Shown here one piece after another: positions 43,201-51,984 of a stretch of DNA of 64,000 nucleotides (position 1 is its first letter; every line of letters starts with the position of its first letter). Position numbers and translations under genes: made by a program. The stretch spans positions 1-64,000 of the forward strand of contig JAZQYO010000026.1 of NCBI GenBank assembly GCA_045633565.1, written 5' to 3'. The DNA is from RGIG7450 sp045633565 (GTDB taxonomy: Bacteria > Bacillota > Clostridia > RUG12999). The notes under the pieces are model-generated. The model ran no database searches and was not told the origin of the DNA. It saw only the letters and a list, made by a program, of their open reading frames with translations.

Positions 43201-43236
43201 GTTTTCACCACATAATTGTGATTATGTGGTGAAAAC
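43201..43236 (-). terminator. Terminator hairpin containing the left inversion site
   Basis: On the minus strand a perfect 16-bp stem GTTTTCACCACATAAT / ATTATGTGGTGAAAAC with loop CACA is followed by TA and eight T. In the present orientation it should stop any leftward transcript before the TetR gene. The central 22 bp are the left recombination site. Confidence 0.8.
43208..43229 (+). repeat. Left inverted 22-bp site (IRL)
   Basis: CCACATAAT-TGTG-ATTATGTGG. It is the exact reverse complement of the site at 43439-43460. Inner palindromic arms around an asymmetric centre are what a tyrosine recombinase core site looks like. Confidence 0.8.
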
Positions 43237-43438
43237 AGAACAACAAGTGTCATTTGTTTGCAAATTTAGGCACGAAAACAAGACCGATGTTAGTCAATAA
43301 AGTTTCATCGGTCAATTTTTGATGTCTATTTTTGTGCATATCGGAGATTTTTTGTAATTTATACTAAAATTATTGATTTTTTGTGTTGTGTGTGATATAA
43401 TATTTTATGTATTTTTAATGGTTGTTTTTATAAGTGTT
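43230..43438. other. Probable invertible promoter segment
   Basis: About 209 bp between identical inverted sites, next to a compact tyrosine recombinase gene and ahead of the bacteriocin-type cluster. It holds one strong promoter, now facing right (43373-43401), and a hairpin GACCGATG (43282-43289) / CATCGGTC (43306-43313). There is no ORF. Inversion would face the promoter toward the TetR gene. Confidence 0.65.
43373..43401 (+). promoter_or_regulatory. Promoter inside the invertible segment
   Basis: TTGATT (43373-43378), 17-bp spacer, extended -10 TGA-TATAAT (43393-43401). As written it points right, antisense into the recombinase gene and away from the bacteriocin-type cluster. Confidence 0.75.
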
Positions 43439-43460
43439 CCACATAATCACAATTATGTGG
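43439..43460 (-). repeat. Right inverted 22-bp site (IRR)
   Basis: CCACATAAT-CACA-ATTATGTGG, the exact reverse complement of the left site. A T-rich stretch follows on the right, so it may also act as a weak terminator for the rightward promoter. Confidence 0.8.
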
Positions 43461-43471
43461 TCTTTTTTATT

Positions 43472-44311
43472 TTACCACCTTAAAAGCCCGAGTTTTTGGA
43501 TTTGCCTACGGTGGACCTCGCCCGTACTCATCGTGTAAATCCTTGTAGTATTTACTGATGAGTGTCCTAAAATATCGGCAAGTCTTACGATATCTTTCTG
43601 CAAGCTGTAATAAGTTCTTGCAAAAAGATGTCTAAAACTGTGAGGGTACACTTTATCCTTTGATACTCCAGCAATTTCACATAACGCTTTTAACATCTTC
43701 CATATATGGCTTCTGTCAAGAGGCTTACCATTACGGCTCACGAAAACGGAGCCGTTTTTTATATTGTGTTCCCGAATATATCCCTTTAACATTTTACAAA
43801 GCTCTTTAGGAAGAATTACAATACGCATTTTGCCTTTGCAATTTATTACCGCTTGTCCCGAATGAACGGCTGATGTAGTAATATAGCGTAATTCACTTAC
43901 ACGGATACCTGTACTCGCTATGGTTTGTATCAGGTAATAAAGCCTTTGATTTTTCTTATCATTTGCCGCCGTGAGTAATCGCTCATATTCCGCTTTTGTC
44001 AGTTCCTTGTCTTTGCTTGAAAATATCTGCCTTTGTATTTTTAGTGCCTTTATCCGTATATCATGCCATTCCATAAATGCAAAGAAGCTATTAAGGGAAG
44101 ATATTGCCGCATTGACACTTGCAGGAGCATATTTTTCACAAAGTTCCTTTTTATACTCCAAAGCCAATACCTTTGTTACTTCCTGACCGCACAGCCAAGC
44201 CATAAAAAAGGTTATATCACGAATATATTTTTCTATGGTATTTTCACTCTTTTCCTCCTCAATTAGATAATTTTTAAAGCTCAAAATAAGCTCATTTGTG
44301 ATTTTTCTCAT
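43472..44311 (-). CDS. Tyrosine recombinase (Xer/invertase type)
   Basis: A 279-residue recombinase with a SAM-like core-binding domain (1-95) and a catalytic domain: Arg in STGIRVSELR, Lys in INCKGKMR, HSFRHLFA (His-x-x-Arg), LGHSSVNTT and the nucleophile Tyr in TRIYTMS. It lacks the arm-binding N-terminal domain of large ICE integrases, so it fits Xer or promoter-invertase enzymes. It ends 12 bp from the right inverted site, which supports a role in flipping the segment at 43230-43438. An earlier life as an integrase cannot be excluded. Confidence 0.88.
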   Translation of the reverse strand: MRKITNELILSFKNYLIEEEKSENTIEKYIRDITFFMAWLCGQEVTKVLALEYKKELCEKYAPASVNAAISSLNSFFAFMEWHDIRIKALKIQRQIFSSKDKELTKAEYERLLTAANDKKNQRLYYLIQTIASTGIRVSELRYITTSAVHSGQAVINCKGKMRIVILPKELCKMLKGYIREHNIKNGSVFVSRNGKPLDRSHIWKMLKALCEIAGVSKDKVYPHSFRHLFARTYYSLQKDIVRLADILGHSSVNTTRIYTMSTGEVHRRQIQKLGLLRW

Positions 44312-44465
44312 TCAAATCAACTTCCTTTCCTTTATGTATTCTACCACTTACATAAACAAACTATTTAGAAGTCATCAATGAATTTTAGCATTTACACAAA
44401 TCTCCACTAAAAGTCTATTTAATAAGCGGTATTTTGACAAATGTGCGGATTTACAGATACAAATT

Positions 44466-44514
44466 AAGCCCGAATATGCAAGCTGAATTTTGCTTGTATA
44501 TTCGGGCTTTTATA
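44466..44514. terminator. Bidirectional terminator after the kinase gene
   Basis: AAGCCCGAATATGCAAGC (44466-44483) pairs with a near-perfect complement (44492-44509), T-tract on the right and A-rich on the left. It ends the leftward kinase transcript. Confidence 0.85.
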
Positions 44515-44516
44515 TT

Positions 44517-46742
44517 TTAATAATATTTTTTTATTTCTTTAATTAATTCACTCTCATCCACATCATTAGGTACAAAATCTGTCCTAACATGCTCACCTGT
44601 AATCAAATAAGTTTGCCACGCATCTAATGCCGCCATGTAATCTTCATCTAATGTAGATAGGTTTGAATATTTTCCAACATAACAGTTTCCTGCATCCCAG
44701 GATTCATGACTTACGGGATATGTATATCCATAACCATAATCTCTGATAACCTTTATGTATCCATCTTCGTCTATAATTAATTGATTGTGAACTCTATCGT
44801 CAGCTTTTTGCATAGCATTTTTTAGTTCTTCTTTTGTAAACAGATGCGTTGGTTTCTTTTGCCCTTGTTTAAATTCAATAGTAAACACACGTATTATCGG
44901 TTCATCATAGCCGTTGTCCCTACATAGACTGCCAACTAATTGATTAATATTGTTACTTATTTCAATAGCTGCTTCTCTGTTGGACACCCAATAACACTCA
45001 TTAGAATTATCTGCGTTTTGCCTTCTAATAAATCCATCTTTGCACAAATAAAGGTGTTCCTCACACAATATATCAGAAAAATCTATTGTTCTTTCTAGAG
45101 CAAAAACAAATAAAAACTTACAACTATCACCAACATTATCTTCAACCAATAAATCTTTAAAACACCATTCTTCATAATTGTTTTCTATGAAGTCATCAGG
45201 GTAATTGTTTTTATCGTTCGCTTTTTCTTCTTCAAAAACAAAAGGATTTTTGTCAAAAATGCGTGAGCGCAACACTTTTTCTTCGGAAAAACCTTTTGAT
45301 ACTGCGACTTGAGTTATATCAATTAGGCGTTCAATATATTTTCTAAATTCGTCACTAGTACATTGTCCATGCCTTCCATCATATGTTCCATTGATATGGT
45401 TGTACGGACCACCTTTTAGAACAAAAAGAAATTTGCCCCTCAAATACCTACAGAGAGTTTTAAATCCTTCGGGGAGCGGTGTTCCTTCATCATAATCATA
45501 AACACCATACTGACTATATTGAGCAGATACATAATTTCCCGGATAATCTTCTACAAGTGTTTCTCTATCATATACATCAGCAAAAATCGGTTCTAATTCT
45601 TCGAGTTCAAGCAAAAAATAATTCCATGTATACTTTTCTGCAAAGGACTCATAAATAAGACATTTTGGTTTGCATAAATAACAGATTCCCAATGTATCAT
45701 ATACATAAATACATCCGTCTTCGTTAGCTTTTTCGGCTTTCTTAAAATCCAATCCGCCTTTAGTTGATAATAGCATATGATTATATGCGGGAGAAGTACC
45801 TACTATATTCAAAACCTCAATAATTTTGTCAAGATTTCGCCATACTGCACTTTCTTGCCCAAACGGAAATAAATATTTATTTAAAAATTCCCAATCGCTT
45901 TTTTGTGAAAGGTCATCGTCATCTAATATAGATATATAATTTTCTAAAGCACTTTTAAACTGCTGTATGGTTGGTCTTTCTTCAGGGCTATTATTTGTGG
46001 ATTTTTGTAATAAATCTTCTAGTTCTACCAAGTGTATCATTTGAAATTTATCAATAAATCTTAAGCCATGTTGTTTATCGTTAAAATTATAAACTCCTTC
46101 AAATCCTTTTTCTTCGCCTGATAATATAATCCATAGCGTCTTAGCCAAAGAATACACATCTGCTTTTTTACCATCTGAATGTTTGGGATCTCTCTTCATC
46201 TCCGGTGCCATAGTGAAAATTGCACCTAAAGCTTTGTCAGAGCGAGTAAGGGCATTATTACTTTCAGGGAATTCAACTAACCCGAAATCCCCGAAGCAAA
46301 AACAATTATCATAATAGTATAAGTTAGCAGGTTTTATATCTCTGTGAGCTATATTTTTTTGATGAAGTTCCGAAAGAGTTTGGGATAGTTGAATAAAAGC
46401 CGATACAACCGTTGCTATAAACTCTTTTGTATCACTATCATCTTTATGTAAAACATCAGTAATAGGTTGTGCGATGGGCATTACATATTGATATTTTCTA
46501 TAGGAATAATCCAAAATAGGCAACACGCCACTAATATCTTTACATTGAAGCATTATCTTTATTTCATCAATAAAGCGAAGCTTGGGCTCTCTTTTCTTCT
46601 TGGTCAAAACTTTCAAAGCATATATATTGTTATTATTTTGATTTCTAACCTTATATACTTTAGCATTTCCACCTCCACCTAATGGCACATTTTCAATTAA
46701 GCTGTATTTTTTATTCCATACTTTTATATATTCATCATTCAT
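44517..46742 (-). CDS. Hanks-type Ser/Thr protein kinase with novel C-terminal region
   Basis: A 741-residue protein. Residues 1-285 form a complete kinase: Gly-rich loop LGGGGNAKVYKV (21-32), Lys44 in YALKV, HRDIKPAN (133-140), DFG (152-154) and MAPE (178-181). The C-terminal ~450 residues are acidic and soluble with no domain I can name and no membrane helix, so this is not a PASTA-type PrkC kinase. The ATG overlaps the sigma-factor stop. Its place on a mobile element beside a sigma factor suggests element control or phage defence; both are inference. Confidence 0.9.
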   Translation of the reverse strand: MNDEYIKVWNKKYSLIENVPLGGGGNAKVYKVRNQNNNNIYALKVLTKKKREPKLRFIDEIKIMLQCKDISGVLPILDYSYRKYQYVMPIAQPITDVLHKDDSDTKEFIATVVSAFIQLSQTLSELHQKNIAHRDIKPANLYYYDNCFCFGDFGLVEFPESNNALTRSDKALGAIFTMAPEMKRDPKHSDGKKADVYSLAKTLWIILSGEEKGFEGVYNFNDKQHGLRFIDKFQMIHLVELEDLLQKSTNNSPEERPTIQQFKSALENYISILDDDDLSQKSDWEFLNKYLFPFGQESAVWRNLDKIIEVLNIVGTSPAYNHMLLSTKGGLDFKKAEKANEDGCIYVYDTLGICYLCKPKCLIYESFAEKYTWNYFLLELEELEPIFADVYDRETLVEDYPGNYVSAQYSQYGVYDYDEGTPLPEGFKTLCRYLRGKFLFVLKGGPYNHINGTYDGRHGQCTSDEFRKYIERLIDITQVAVSKGFSEEKVLRSRIFDKNPFVFEEEKANDKNNYPDDFIENNYEEWCFKDLLVEDNVGDSCKFLFVFALERTIDFSDILCEEHLYLCKDGFIRRQNADNSNECYWVSNREAAIEISNNINQLVGSLCRDNGYDEPIIRVFTIEFKQGQKKPTHLFTKEELKNAMQKADDRVHNQLIIDEDGYIKVIRDYGYGYTYPVSHESWDAGNCYVGKYSNLSTLDEDYMAALDAWQTYLITGEHVRTDFVPNDVDESELIKEIKKYY

Positions 46743-47581
46743 TTTAATTTATCTCCTATATATTTTCTCATTTTCTTTATTGCTTTTTTATATACATTTT
46801 CTATAGCATCAGGTGTAAGACATAGCTTTATTGCCATTTCCGAAAGCTTTACCTTTTTAGGCTTCAGCTTAAAGCAATCGGGACAAAATGCCAAGTATTC
46901 TGAAACGACCAATCTTTCTCTGTAATCAAGCCTTTCAAATGCTTCTTTTACATAATTAAGGCGTTCTGTTGCTAATAACACCCGAAGCGGCTCGAAATCG
47001 GTATCGCTCGTTATATCCGCAAGTGTTTCTTCGGATTCTTCGTCGGCATAGCTTACATAGAAATCCGCAATATTCATATTCGCAATGCCGCTTAAAAGAA
47101 TTTCCTTTACATTCTTTACCGACAAATTAACCTCTTTGGATATTTTTCGGATAGCTTCGGTTGAATAGCCATATTCTCCATACAATCTCATAATCTGACG
47201 GAGAGTGCGATATTTATTTTTACTTGGAACTGTCAATCCGGTACGCATCTGCCTTATGTATTCGTGGATTTCATTCCACTCAATACGCACCTTATAGGTT
47301 ATAAAGCTACCGTGTGCATCTTTATCATAACTTTGTAATGCTTTAAAAATTCCCGTTACACACGCCTGCTTTATATCTGCAAAATGACCTTTCATTGAAT
47401 ATCTCTCAATAGCTTCTTTTGTGGTATCGTTCAGTACGGGTTCGTAGTAGTGGAGAAACCACATTAAGTATTTGTCATCCTGCTCGGCAATATATAAATC
47501 AATATATTCCTGCAAACCATCTTTTTTAGGTGGCACCGGATATATCTGATAAATGTATAAATCCTGTTCCCAATTTTTCAC
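46739..47581 (-). CDS. Sigma-70-like factor of the mobile element
   Basis: A 280-residue protein with a region-2-like part (YEPVLNDTTKEAIERYSMKGHFADIKQACVTGIFKALQSYDKDAHGSFITYKVRIEWNEIHEYIR), a region-3-like helix segment and a C-terminal region-4 helix-turn-helix (KLSEMAIKLCLTPDAIENVYKKAIKKMRK). The GTG at 47581 follows GGAGGTG; the upstream ATG overlaps that ribosome site. Similar factors occur in clostridial mobilizable elements. It is coupled to the kinase gene by a four-base overlap. Confidence 0.82.
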   Translation of the reverse strand: MKNWEQDLYIYQIYPVPPKKDGLQEYIDLYIAEQDDKYLMWFLHYYEPVLNDTTKEAIERYSMKGHFADIKQACVTGIFKALQSYDKDAHGSFITYKVRIEWNEIHEYIRQMRTGLTVPSKNKYRTLRQIMRLYGEYGYSTEAIRKISKEVNLSVKNVKEILLSGIANMNIADFYVSYADEESEETLADITSDTDFEPLRVLLATERLNYVKEAFERLDYRERLVVSEYLAFCPDCFKLKPKKVKLSEMAIKLCLTPDAIENVYKKAIKKMRKYIGDKLK

Positions 47582-47604
47582 GGCACTCACCTCCATTCGC
47601 CGTG

Positions 47605-48738
47605 TTACTCTTTTTTGATTCTGTTATTTACTTTTTGATATAAATTATCTCTTTCCATATCTCTTTGATACTCCTCAAAAGTATATTTTTTCTTATAATC
47701 GTATCGGGTTTTAAGTTCTTTTGCTAATTCTTTTGCTGCCTCTGCAAAATCTTCGCTTATTTTTCCTCTTGAAGCTTCGGTGCGGATGCAGGCACAACGC
47801 TTGGTATAAATATCCTTTATCGGATCATTTCCTGCAAGCTCTTTTCTTCCTACCATAGCCGCATACTGTCTGCAAGTGAGTTCTTTTCCGTCTGTTATAT
47901 CAAGCGGAGCAAATCCCGTACAGTATTTTTGCTTACGCATGCTTTCCATAAGGAAATATGTTTCGCACACTTCACATTGACGGGGATAATGTCCAAATGA
48001 AAGACCTTCAAAAAAGTCTGTAAGTATAAAGCTGTAAAAAGTTCTGAAATGAAGCCTTTTTACAATAATTTTCTTTTTGCCTTTTGTTATAGTTGCATAT
48101 TCCGCTGCAATACCATACCTTTCAACGCCGAATGTTTCATATGCGTGGGTTATAAGTTTGTTCTCGTTGTAATGCTCGGATAAATCCTCTAATCCCCATA
48201 CAAACTCGGTTAGTTTTTCAAAAGCCTTTATCATATCGTTTCCGATATTTTCATAAAACTGCAAAAGTGCTTTTACACGGGAAAGTAGTTTGTTTGCTTC
48301 TTTGGAGAACTCTGCATATCCTTTGGGAAGTATGTCAAGGGACATTGCACCCTTATCTTTTAAAGAAACCTTCGCTCTCTGCTGATAGTAATTTAAAATA
48401 TAATCCGCATTTTCTTTTGTAAAAGTTTCTGCTATCAGTTTTTTCTCAGCTTCAATATCTAAATACTGAAACGGACTAATACACGGAAGAATATCTAGGA
48501 TATTTAATATTTCTTTTCCGGCTCTTACAAAATCGTAATCGTTTATATACCCTTTTTCCATTTGGGAGGATAGCATCCAATTATCATAACGCATTGATGC
48601 TATTCTTGCTCCGTTGTCATTTTCTTCATATTGATTAAGAAAATCTACCGCAAAACTGCCTATAAGAAACTTGTTACTTTTGATATATACGAACTTATCT
48701 CTGTAATCGGCAGTAAAAAATTTAATTTTATCAGGCAT
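47605..48738 (-). CDS. DUF6076-like zinc-binding protein
   Basis: A 377-residue protein. The N-terminal two thirds are helical; the C-terminal part has a Cys-rich module CEVCETYFLMESMRKQKYC followed by two further Cys (TCRQYAAM, KRCACIRT), similar to DUF6076 proteins common on Firmicute elements. No function is known. The ATG at 48738 behind GGTGGTG is chosen. It is first in the leftward DUF6076-sigma-kinase transcript and divergent from the replication gene. Confidence 0.8.
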   Translation of the reverse strand: MPDKIKFFTADYRDKFVYIKSNKFLIGSFAVDFLNQYEENDNGARIASMRYDNWMLSSQMEKGYINDYDFVRAGKEILNILDILPCISPFQYLDIEAEKKLIAETFTKENADYILNYYQQRAKVSLKDKGAMSLDILPKGYAEFSKEANKLLSRVKALLQFYENIGNDMIKAFEKLTEFVWGLEDLSEHYNENKLITHAYETFGVERYGIAAEYATITKGKKKIIVKRLHFRTFYSFILTDFFEGLSFGHYPRQCEVCETYFLMESMRKQKYCTGFAPLDITDGKELTCRQYAAMVGRKELAGNDPIKDIYTKRCACIRTEASRGKISEDFAEAAKELAKELKTRYDYKKKYTFEEYQRDMERDNLYQKVNNRIKKE

Positions 48739-48758
48739 CTTTATCACCACCCAAGAAA

Positions 48759-48787
48759 ATTATAACATATTTTGTTACGAAATACAA
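48759..48787 (-). promoter_or_regulatory. Promoter of the DUF6076-sigma-kinase operon
   Basis: TTGTAT (48787-48782), 17-bp spacer, TATAAT (48764-48759) on the minus strand. Confidence 0.7.
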
Positions 48788-48950
48788 GATGTATAGATTT
48801 AATTGCATTGAAAACCGCACAAATACAAGGGTTTTGATGTGTTGCGTTTTTTATTTTTAATGTGTTATGCAATACTTTGCCTATTTGAAAATCCTCACAT
48901 TCTATATAGTAGAAAGGGCAAAACAAGCCATTTCTTAATACGCACGCTTC

Positions 48951-48978
48951 GCCGTCTGATTTTTCAGGCGGCTTTTTT
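48951..48978 (+). terminator. Attenuator-like terminator ahead of the replication gene
   Basis: GCCGTCTGA (48951-48959) pairs with TCAGGCGGC (48964-48972), then six T. Placed just upstream of the rep gene, it may limit its expression, as in plasmid copy control. Confidence 0.6.
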
Positions 48979-49004
48979 CGTGCAACGAAAGTGAGGTGAA
49001 ACTG

Positions 49005-49844
49005 ATGAACAGAATGTTCAAAATCAACGAGGCGGAACGCTTCAAATTTGTCCGTGTGCCAAAGGTATTATTTGAAGCTCGGTACAAAAATTTATCTACC
49101 GATGCAAAAATTCTTTACAGCTTATTGTTTGAGCGTATGGAATTGTCAAGAAAAAACGGATGGCACGATGATGATGGAAGTGTTTACATCTATTTTACAT
49201 TGGAGGAGGTGTGCGAGGTTTTAGGATGTGGACACGACAAGGCAACAAAGCTGTTTTGTGAGCTTGAAAGCTATGCACTTTTACGCCGTAAAAAACAAGG
49301 CTTCGGTAAGCCTGCAAAGCTCTATGTACTTAAATTTTATGAAGAGTGCGAAAATACCGCAGTCTTGAATGCGGATTTGCCGCAGTTTGATGTGCTGAAT
49401 AACGGAAGAACAGAGTACGGTTTTTCCGCAGGTAATAATACTGATATAAATAATAATTATATTAGTAATACCAATCTATCTATCAGCAGATACGATGTCG
49501 ATGCGACAGAACAAAGAATAAAAGAGCAACTTGAATATGACATCTTAATAACAAAAGTTGGCAAAGAAACGGCAGAGGAAATTGTTCTGCTTATTACCGA
49601 TGTTATATGCGGCACAAGCGAAACCGTGCGAATAGGCAAAAGTGAATTTCCAAGAGAGGTAGTTCGCTCACGGCTTTTCAAATTAAACTGTGAGCATATC
49701 GAATATGTTGTTGATTGTATGAAAGAGAATACAACAAATGTCAGAAATATTCGCTCATATCTGCTTACCGCCTTGTATAACGCACCGGCAACCATAGACA
49801 ACCACTATCGGGCAAAGGTTAATCACGACCTTTACGGAAAGTAA
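49005..49844 (+). CDS. RepA N-terminal domain replication initiator
   Basis: A 279-residue protein with a winged-helix RepA_N domain (FKFVRVPKVLFEARYKNLSTDAKILYSLLFERMELS and EVCEVLGCGHDKATKLFCELE) and a helical C-terminal part. Such initiators bind iterons of low-GC plasmids and conjugative elements. The ATG at 49005 behind GAGGTG is chosen over a GTG three codons upstream. It opens the rightward rep-mob-par module. Confidence 0.88.
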   Translation: MNRMFKINEAERFKFVRVPKVLFEARYKNLSTDAKILYSLLFERMELSRKNGWHDDDGSVYIYFTLEEVCEVLGCGHDKATKLFCELESYALLRRKKQGFGKPAKLYVLKFYEECENTAVLNADLPQFDVLNNGRTEYGFSAGNNTDINNNYISNTNLSISRYDVDATEQRIKEQLEYDILITKVGKETAEEIVLLITDVICGTSETVRIGKSEFPREVVRSRLFKLNCEHIEYVVDCMKENTTNVRNIRSYLLTALYNAPATIDNHYRAKVNHDLYGK

Positions 49845-49869
49845 ACTAAAAATACGGAGGATTTTTATT

Positions 49870-50169
49870 ATGAGAATTTTATCAAGAAATCAGTTTGCAA
49901 TGTCAAACTTCAACAGAGACGGTTATGAGTTCAATGAGATTGAAGGGACCTTCAAAGGAACTATGAGATTTGCAGTATGGGGCAGAAAATGCAACGCCAT
50001 TGCTTATGTTGAATTGGATGATGGTAGAAAAATTATGTGTACTGCTTTTCAGCAACCCGATGACTATTTAGGAATACCCGAAATAGACTTCGGAACAAGA
50101 GTGGAAGTTGTCTATGAAAGGGGCAAACGAGGCAACATTCGCCTTAAATCAATACAAAGGGCAGAATAA
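49870..50169 (+). CDS. Element protein of unknown function, OB-like
   Basis: A 99-residue beta-rich basic protein starting MRILSRNQFAMSNFNRDGYE and containing GRKCNAIAYVELDDGRKIMC. The alternating strands could be a small OB fold, but this is only an impression. ACGGAGG precedes the ATG. It lies between repA and the candidate transfer origin. Not recognised. Confidence 0.7.
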   Translation: MRILSRNQFAMSNFNRDGYEFNEIEGTFKGTMRFAVWGRKCNAIAYVELDDGRKIMCTAFQQPDDYLGIPEIDFGTRVEVVYERGKRGNIRLKSIQRAE

Positions 50170-50192
50170 CTGTCCGGTACTGTAACGAGCAG

Positions 50193-50256
50193 GGAACTTG
50201 TATTGCACAAATTCCATAAAAGGCGGGACTTCCTTTCGGAAATCCTGCCTTTTGTC
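50193..50256. other. Candidate oriT region
   Basis: An inverted repeat GGAACTTGT (50193-50201) / ACAAATTCC (50207-50215) with one mismatch lies upstream of mobC, followed by a GC-rich hairpin (about 50221-50256, AAAGGCGGGA with TCCTGCCTTTT). Position ahead of mobC and relaxase genes is where MobP-type oriT sites usually lie. The nick base cannot be read. Confidence 0.4.
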
Positions 50257-50311
50257 TTTGGGGAGTTCCCCAATCCCCCGAAAATTACATTTTAAATAGG
50301 AGTTGATTTTA

Positions 50312-50590
50312 ATGAAAGAAAGAGCAAATTCAATTTATGTGCGTGTTACCGAAAAAGAGAAAATACGCATAAAAAACAAAGCCGACAAATGCGGCTTGAC
50401 ACTTTCGGAATATTTAAGAAAACGAGCTTTAGGCTATTCTCCAAAAGCTCTCTTGCCCGAAAGCTTTTATGAGTTTTCAGGTAAGCTCAGCGATTTATAT
50501 GAACAGATTGATAAGGGTTACAGTGCTGAACTTGAAGAAAGAATTTTATCTCTGATTGATGAAATTCAATTAAAGCTACTCGCACCATAA
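50312..50590 (+). CDS. mobC: MobC-type relaxosome accessory protein
   Basis: A 92-residue protein with a ribbon-helix-helix start (SIYVRVTEKEKIRIKNKADKCGLTLSEYLRKRALG) and a helical C-terminus, as in MobC/plasmid mobilization proteins that open oriT for the relaxase. The ATG at 50312 follows AGGAGTTG; a TTG three codons upstream is the alternative. The relaxase gene begins 20 bp downstream. Confidence 0.85.
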   Translation: MKERANSIYVRVTEKEKIRIKNKADKCGLTLSEYLRKRALGYSPKALLPESFYEFSGKLSDLYEQIDKGYSAELEERILSLIDEIQLKLLAP

Positions 50591-50610
50591 AGAAAGGAGA
50601 TTGATGAATA

Positions 50611-51984
50611 ATGGCAACTACGGGATTTTGGCCTATTAAAGGCTCATTAAGGGACGTTATAAAATATGCAGACAATCCCGACAAGACCACTAATCCAAAG
50701 TATCTTGATGATGACTTGGCTTCCGTACTCAAATACGCAGAAAATGATGATAAAACGGATATGAAAATGTTTGTAAGCGGTATCAACTGCTTGGCGGTAC
50801 GAGCTTACGAGCAAATGATGATAACAAAACGCTTTTACGGAAAAACGGTCGGAAATGTGGCATATCACGGCTATCAAAGTTTTAAGTCAGGGGGAGTCAC
50901 ACCTAAAGAAGCTCACGACATAGGACTTGAAACTGCACGGCGTATGTGGGGTAAGGATTATGAGATTGTTGTTACAACACATCTAAACACCGACAACATA
51001 CATAACCACATTGTCATAAATTCTGTATCTTTCAAAACTGGAATTAAATTTGAAAACCATATTTCAGACCATAGACGGTTAAGAGAAATATCCGATGAGA
51101 TATGTAAGGAATACGGGAAGTCGGTTCTTGAAAATGCTGACTTTTACAACGGTGACAGAAATGCATATTGGGTACATAAGCACGGTGGTAAAACCCGTAG
51201 AGATATTCTCCGTGAGGATGTTGACGATGCAATAAATAATTCTGCAAGCTATGTGGAGTTTGTCGCTCTTATGAAGCATAAAGGATATGTCTTTTCAAGG
51301 TCTGAGGCAACAGACCATCCATCTGTTAAAGCTCCTACTTGGGAAAAAGCAATCCGTTTTGACCGATTGGGTAACGAGTATAAAAAGGACAGGATTTTAG
51401 AAAGAATCAGGCAAACGGGCAATCGGGCTCATTTTAATCAGTTCAGCGAACCATATAAGAAAACAAGAGCTAAATATCGTCAAACACCACTTAAAGAACT
51501 TGAGTATCAACTGCGGCGTGTAAAATATATGGATACACTTGAAGCTCTGTTTTATTTGTTTATGGAACTATTAAAGCCAAGCACCCCTACACCGAAATAC
51601 ACGCCGCCGTTATCTCCGGAGCTCCGGCAGGAATTAAGAAAACTCGAACAATATCAAAAGCAATTCAGGCTCTTGCACGATGAAAATATTCATACCGTGC
51701 CGGAGCTTGAAGCATTTATAGGAAAATTATCAATGCAGATATCCGAGCTTGAGGAAGAACGTTCAAAGACGGATAACAAACGAAGACGAGCTAAAACCGT
51801 TGAGGATAAAGATATGTATTTGTCCGAAATCAGAGGTATATCCGCACAGATAAAGCCTATAAGAGATAAGCTCAAAACCGCAAAAGCCACTTTGGAAACT
51901 GTACCGAAAGTGCAACGCCTACTTGATGTTGAACGGGAAATGGAAAGAAAAATTGAAAAGAGAAATAAGGAGAAATCACTATGA
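50611..51984 (+). CDS. MobP-family relaxase
   Basis: A 457-residue relaxase. The N-terminal domain has a candidate catalytic Tyr region and the metal-binding three-His motif HLNTDNIHNHIVINSV (about 129-144), which defines MOB-P enzymes. The C-terminal third is a charged coiled coil. It nicks one strand at oriT for transfer. The element has no type IV coupling or secretion genes here, so it is probably mobilized by a helper. Its stop overlaps parB by four bases. Confidence 0.93.
   Translation: MATTGFWPIKGSLRDVIKYADNPDKTTNPKYLDDDLASVLKYAENDDKTDMKMFVSGINCLAVRAYEQMMITKRFYGKTVGNVAYHGYQSFKSGGVTPKEAHDIGLETARRMWGKDYEIVVTTHLNTDNIHNHIVINSVSFKTGIKFENHISDHRRLREISDEICKEYGKSVLENADFYNGDRNAYWVHKHGGKTRRDILREDVDDAINNSASYVEFVALMKHKGYVFSRSEATDHPSVKAPTWEKAIRFDRLGNEYKKDRILERIRQTGNRAHFNQFSEPYKKTRAKYRQTPLKELEYQLRRVKYMDTLEALFYLFMELLKPSTPTPKYTPPLSPELRQELRKLEQYQKQFRLLHDENIHTVPELEAFIGKLSMQISELEEERSKTDNKRRRAKTVEDKDMYLSEIRGISAQIKPIRDKLKTAKATLETVPKVQRLLDVEREMERKIEKRNKEKSL

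Noticed and set aside
43201..43460. Two ordinary terminators rather than recombination sites
   Set aside because: Terminator function is likely for the left one, but exact 22-bp identity in inverse orientation including the asymmetric centre, beside a recombinase gene, is not explained by termination alone.
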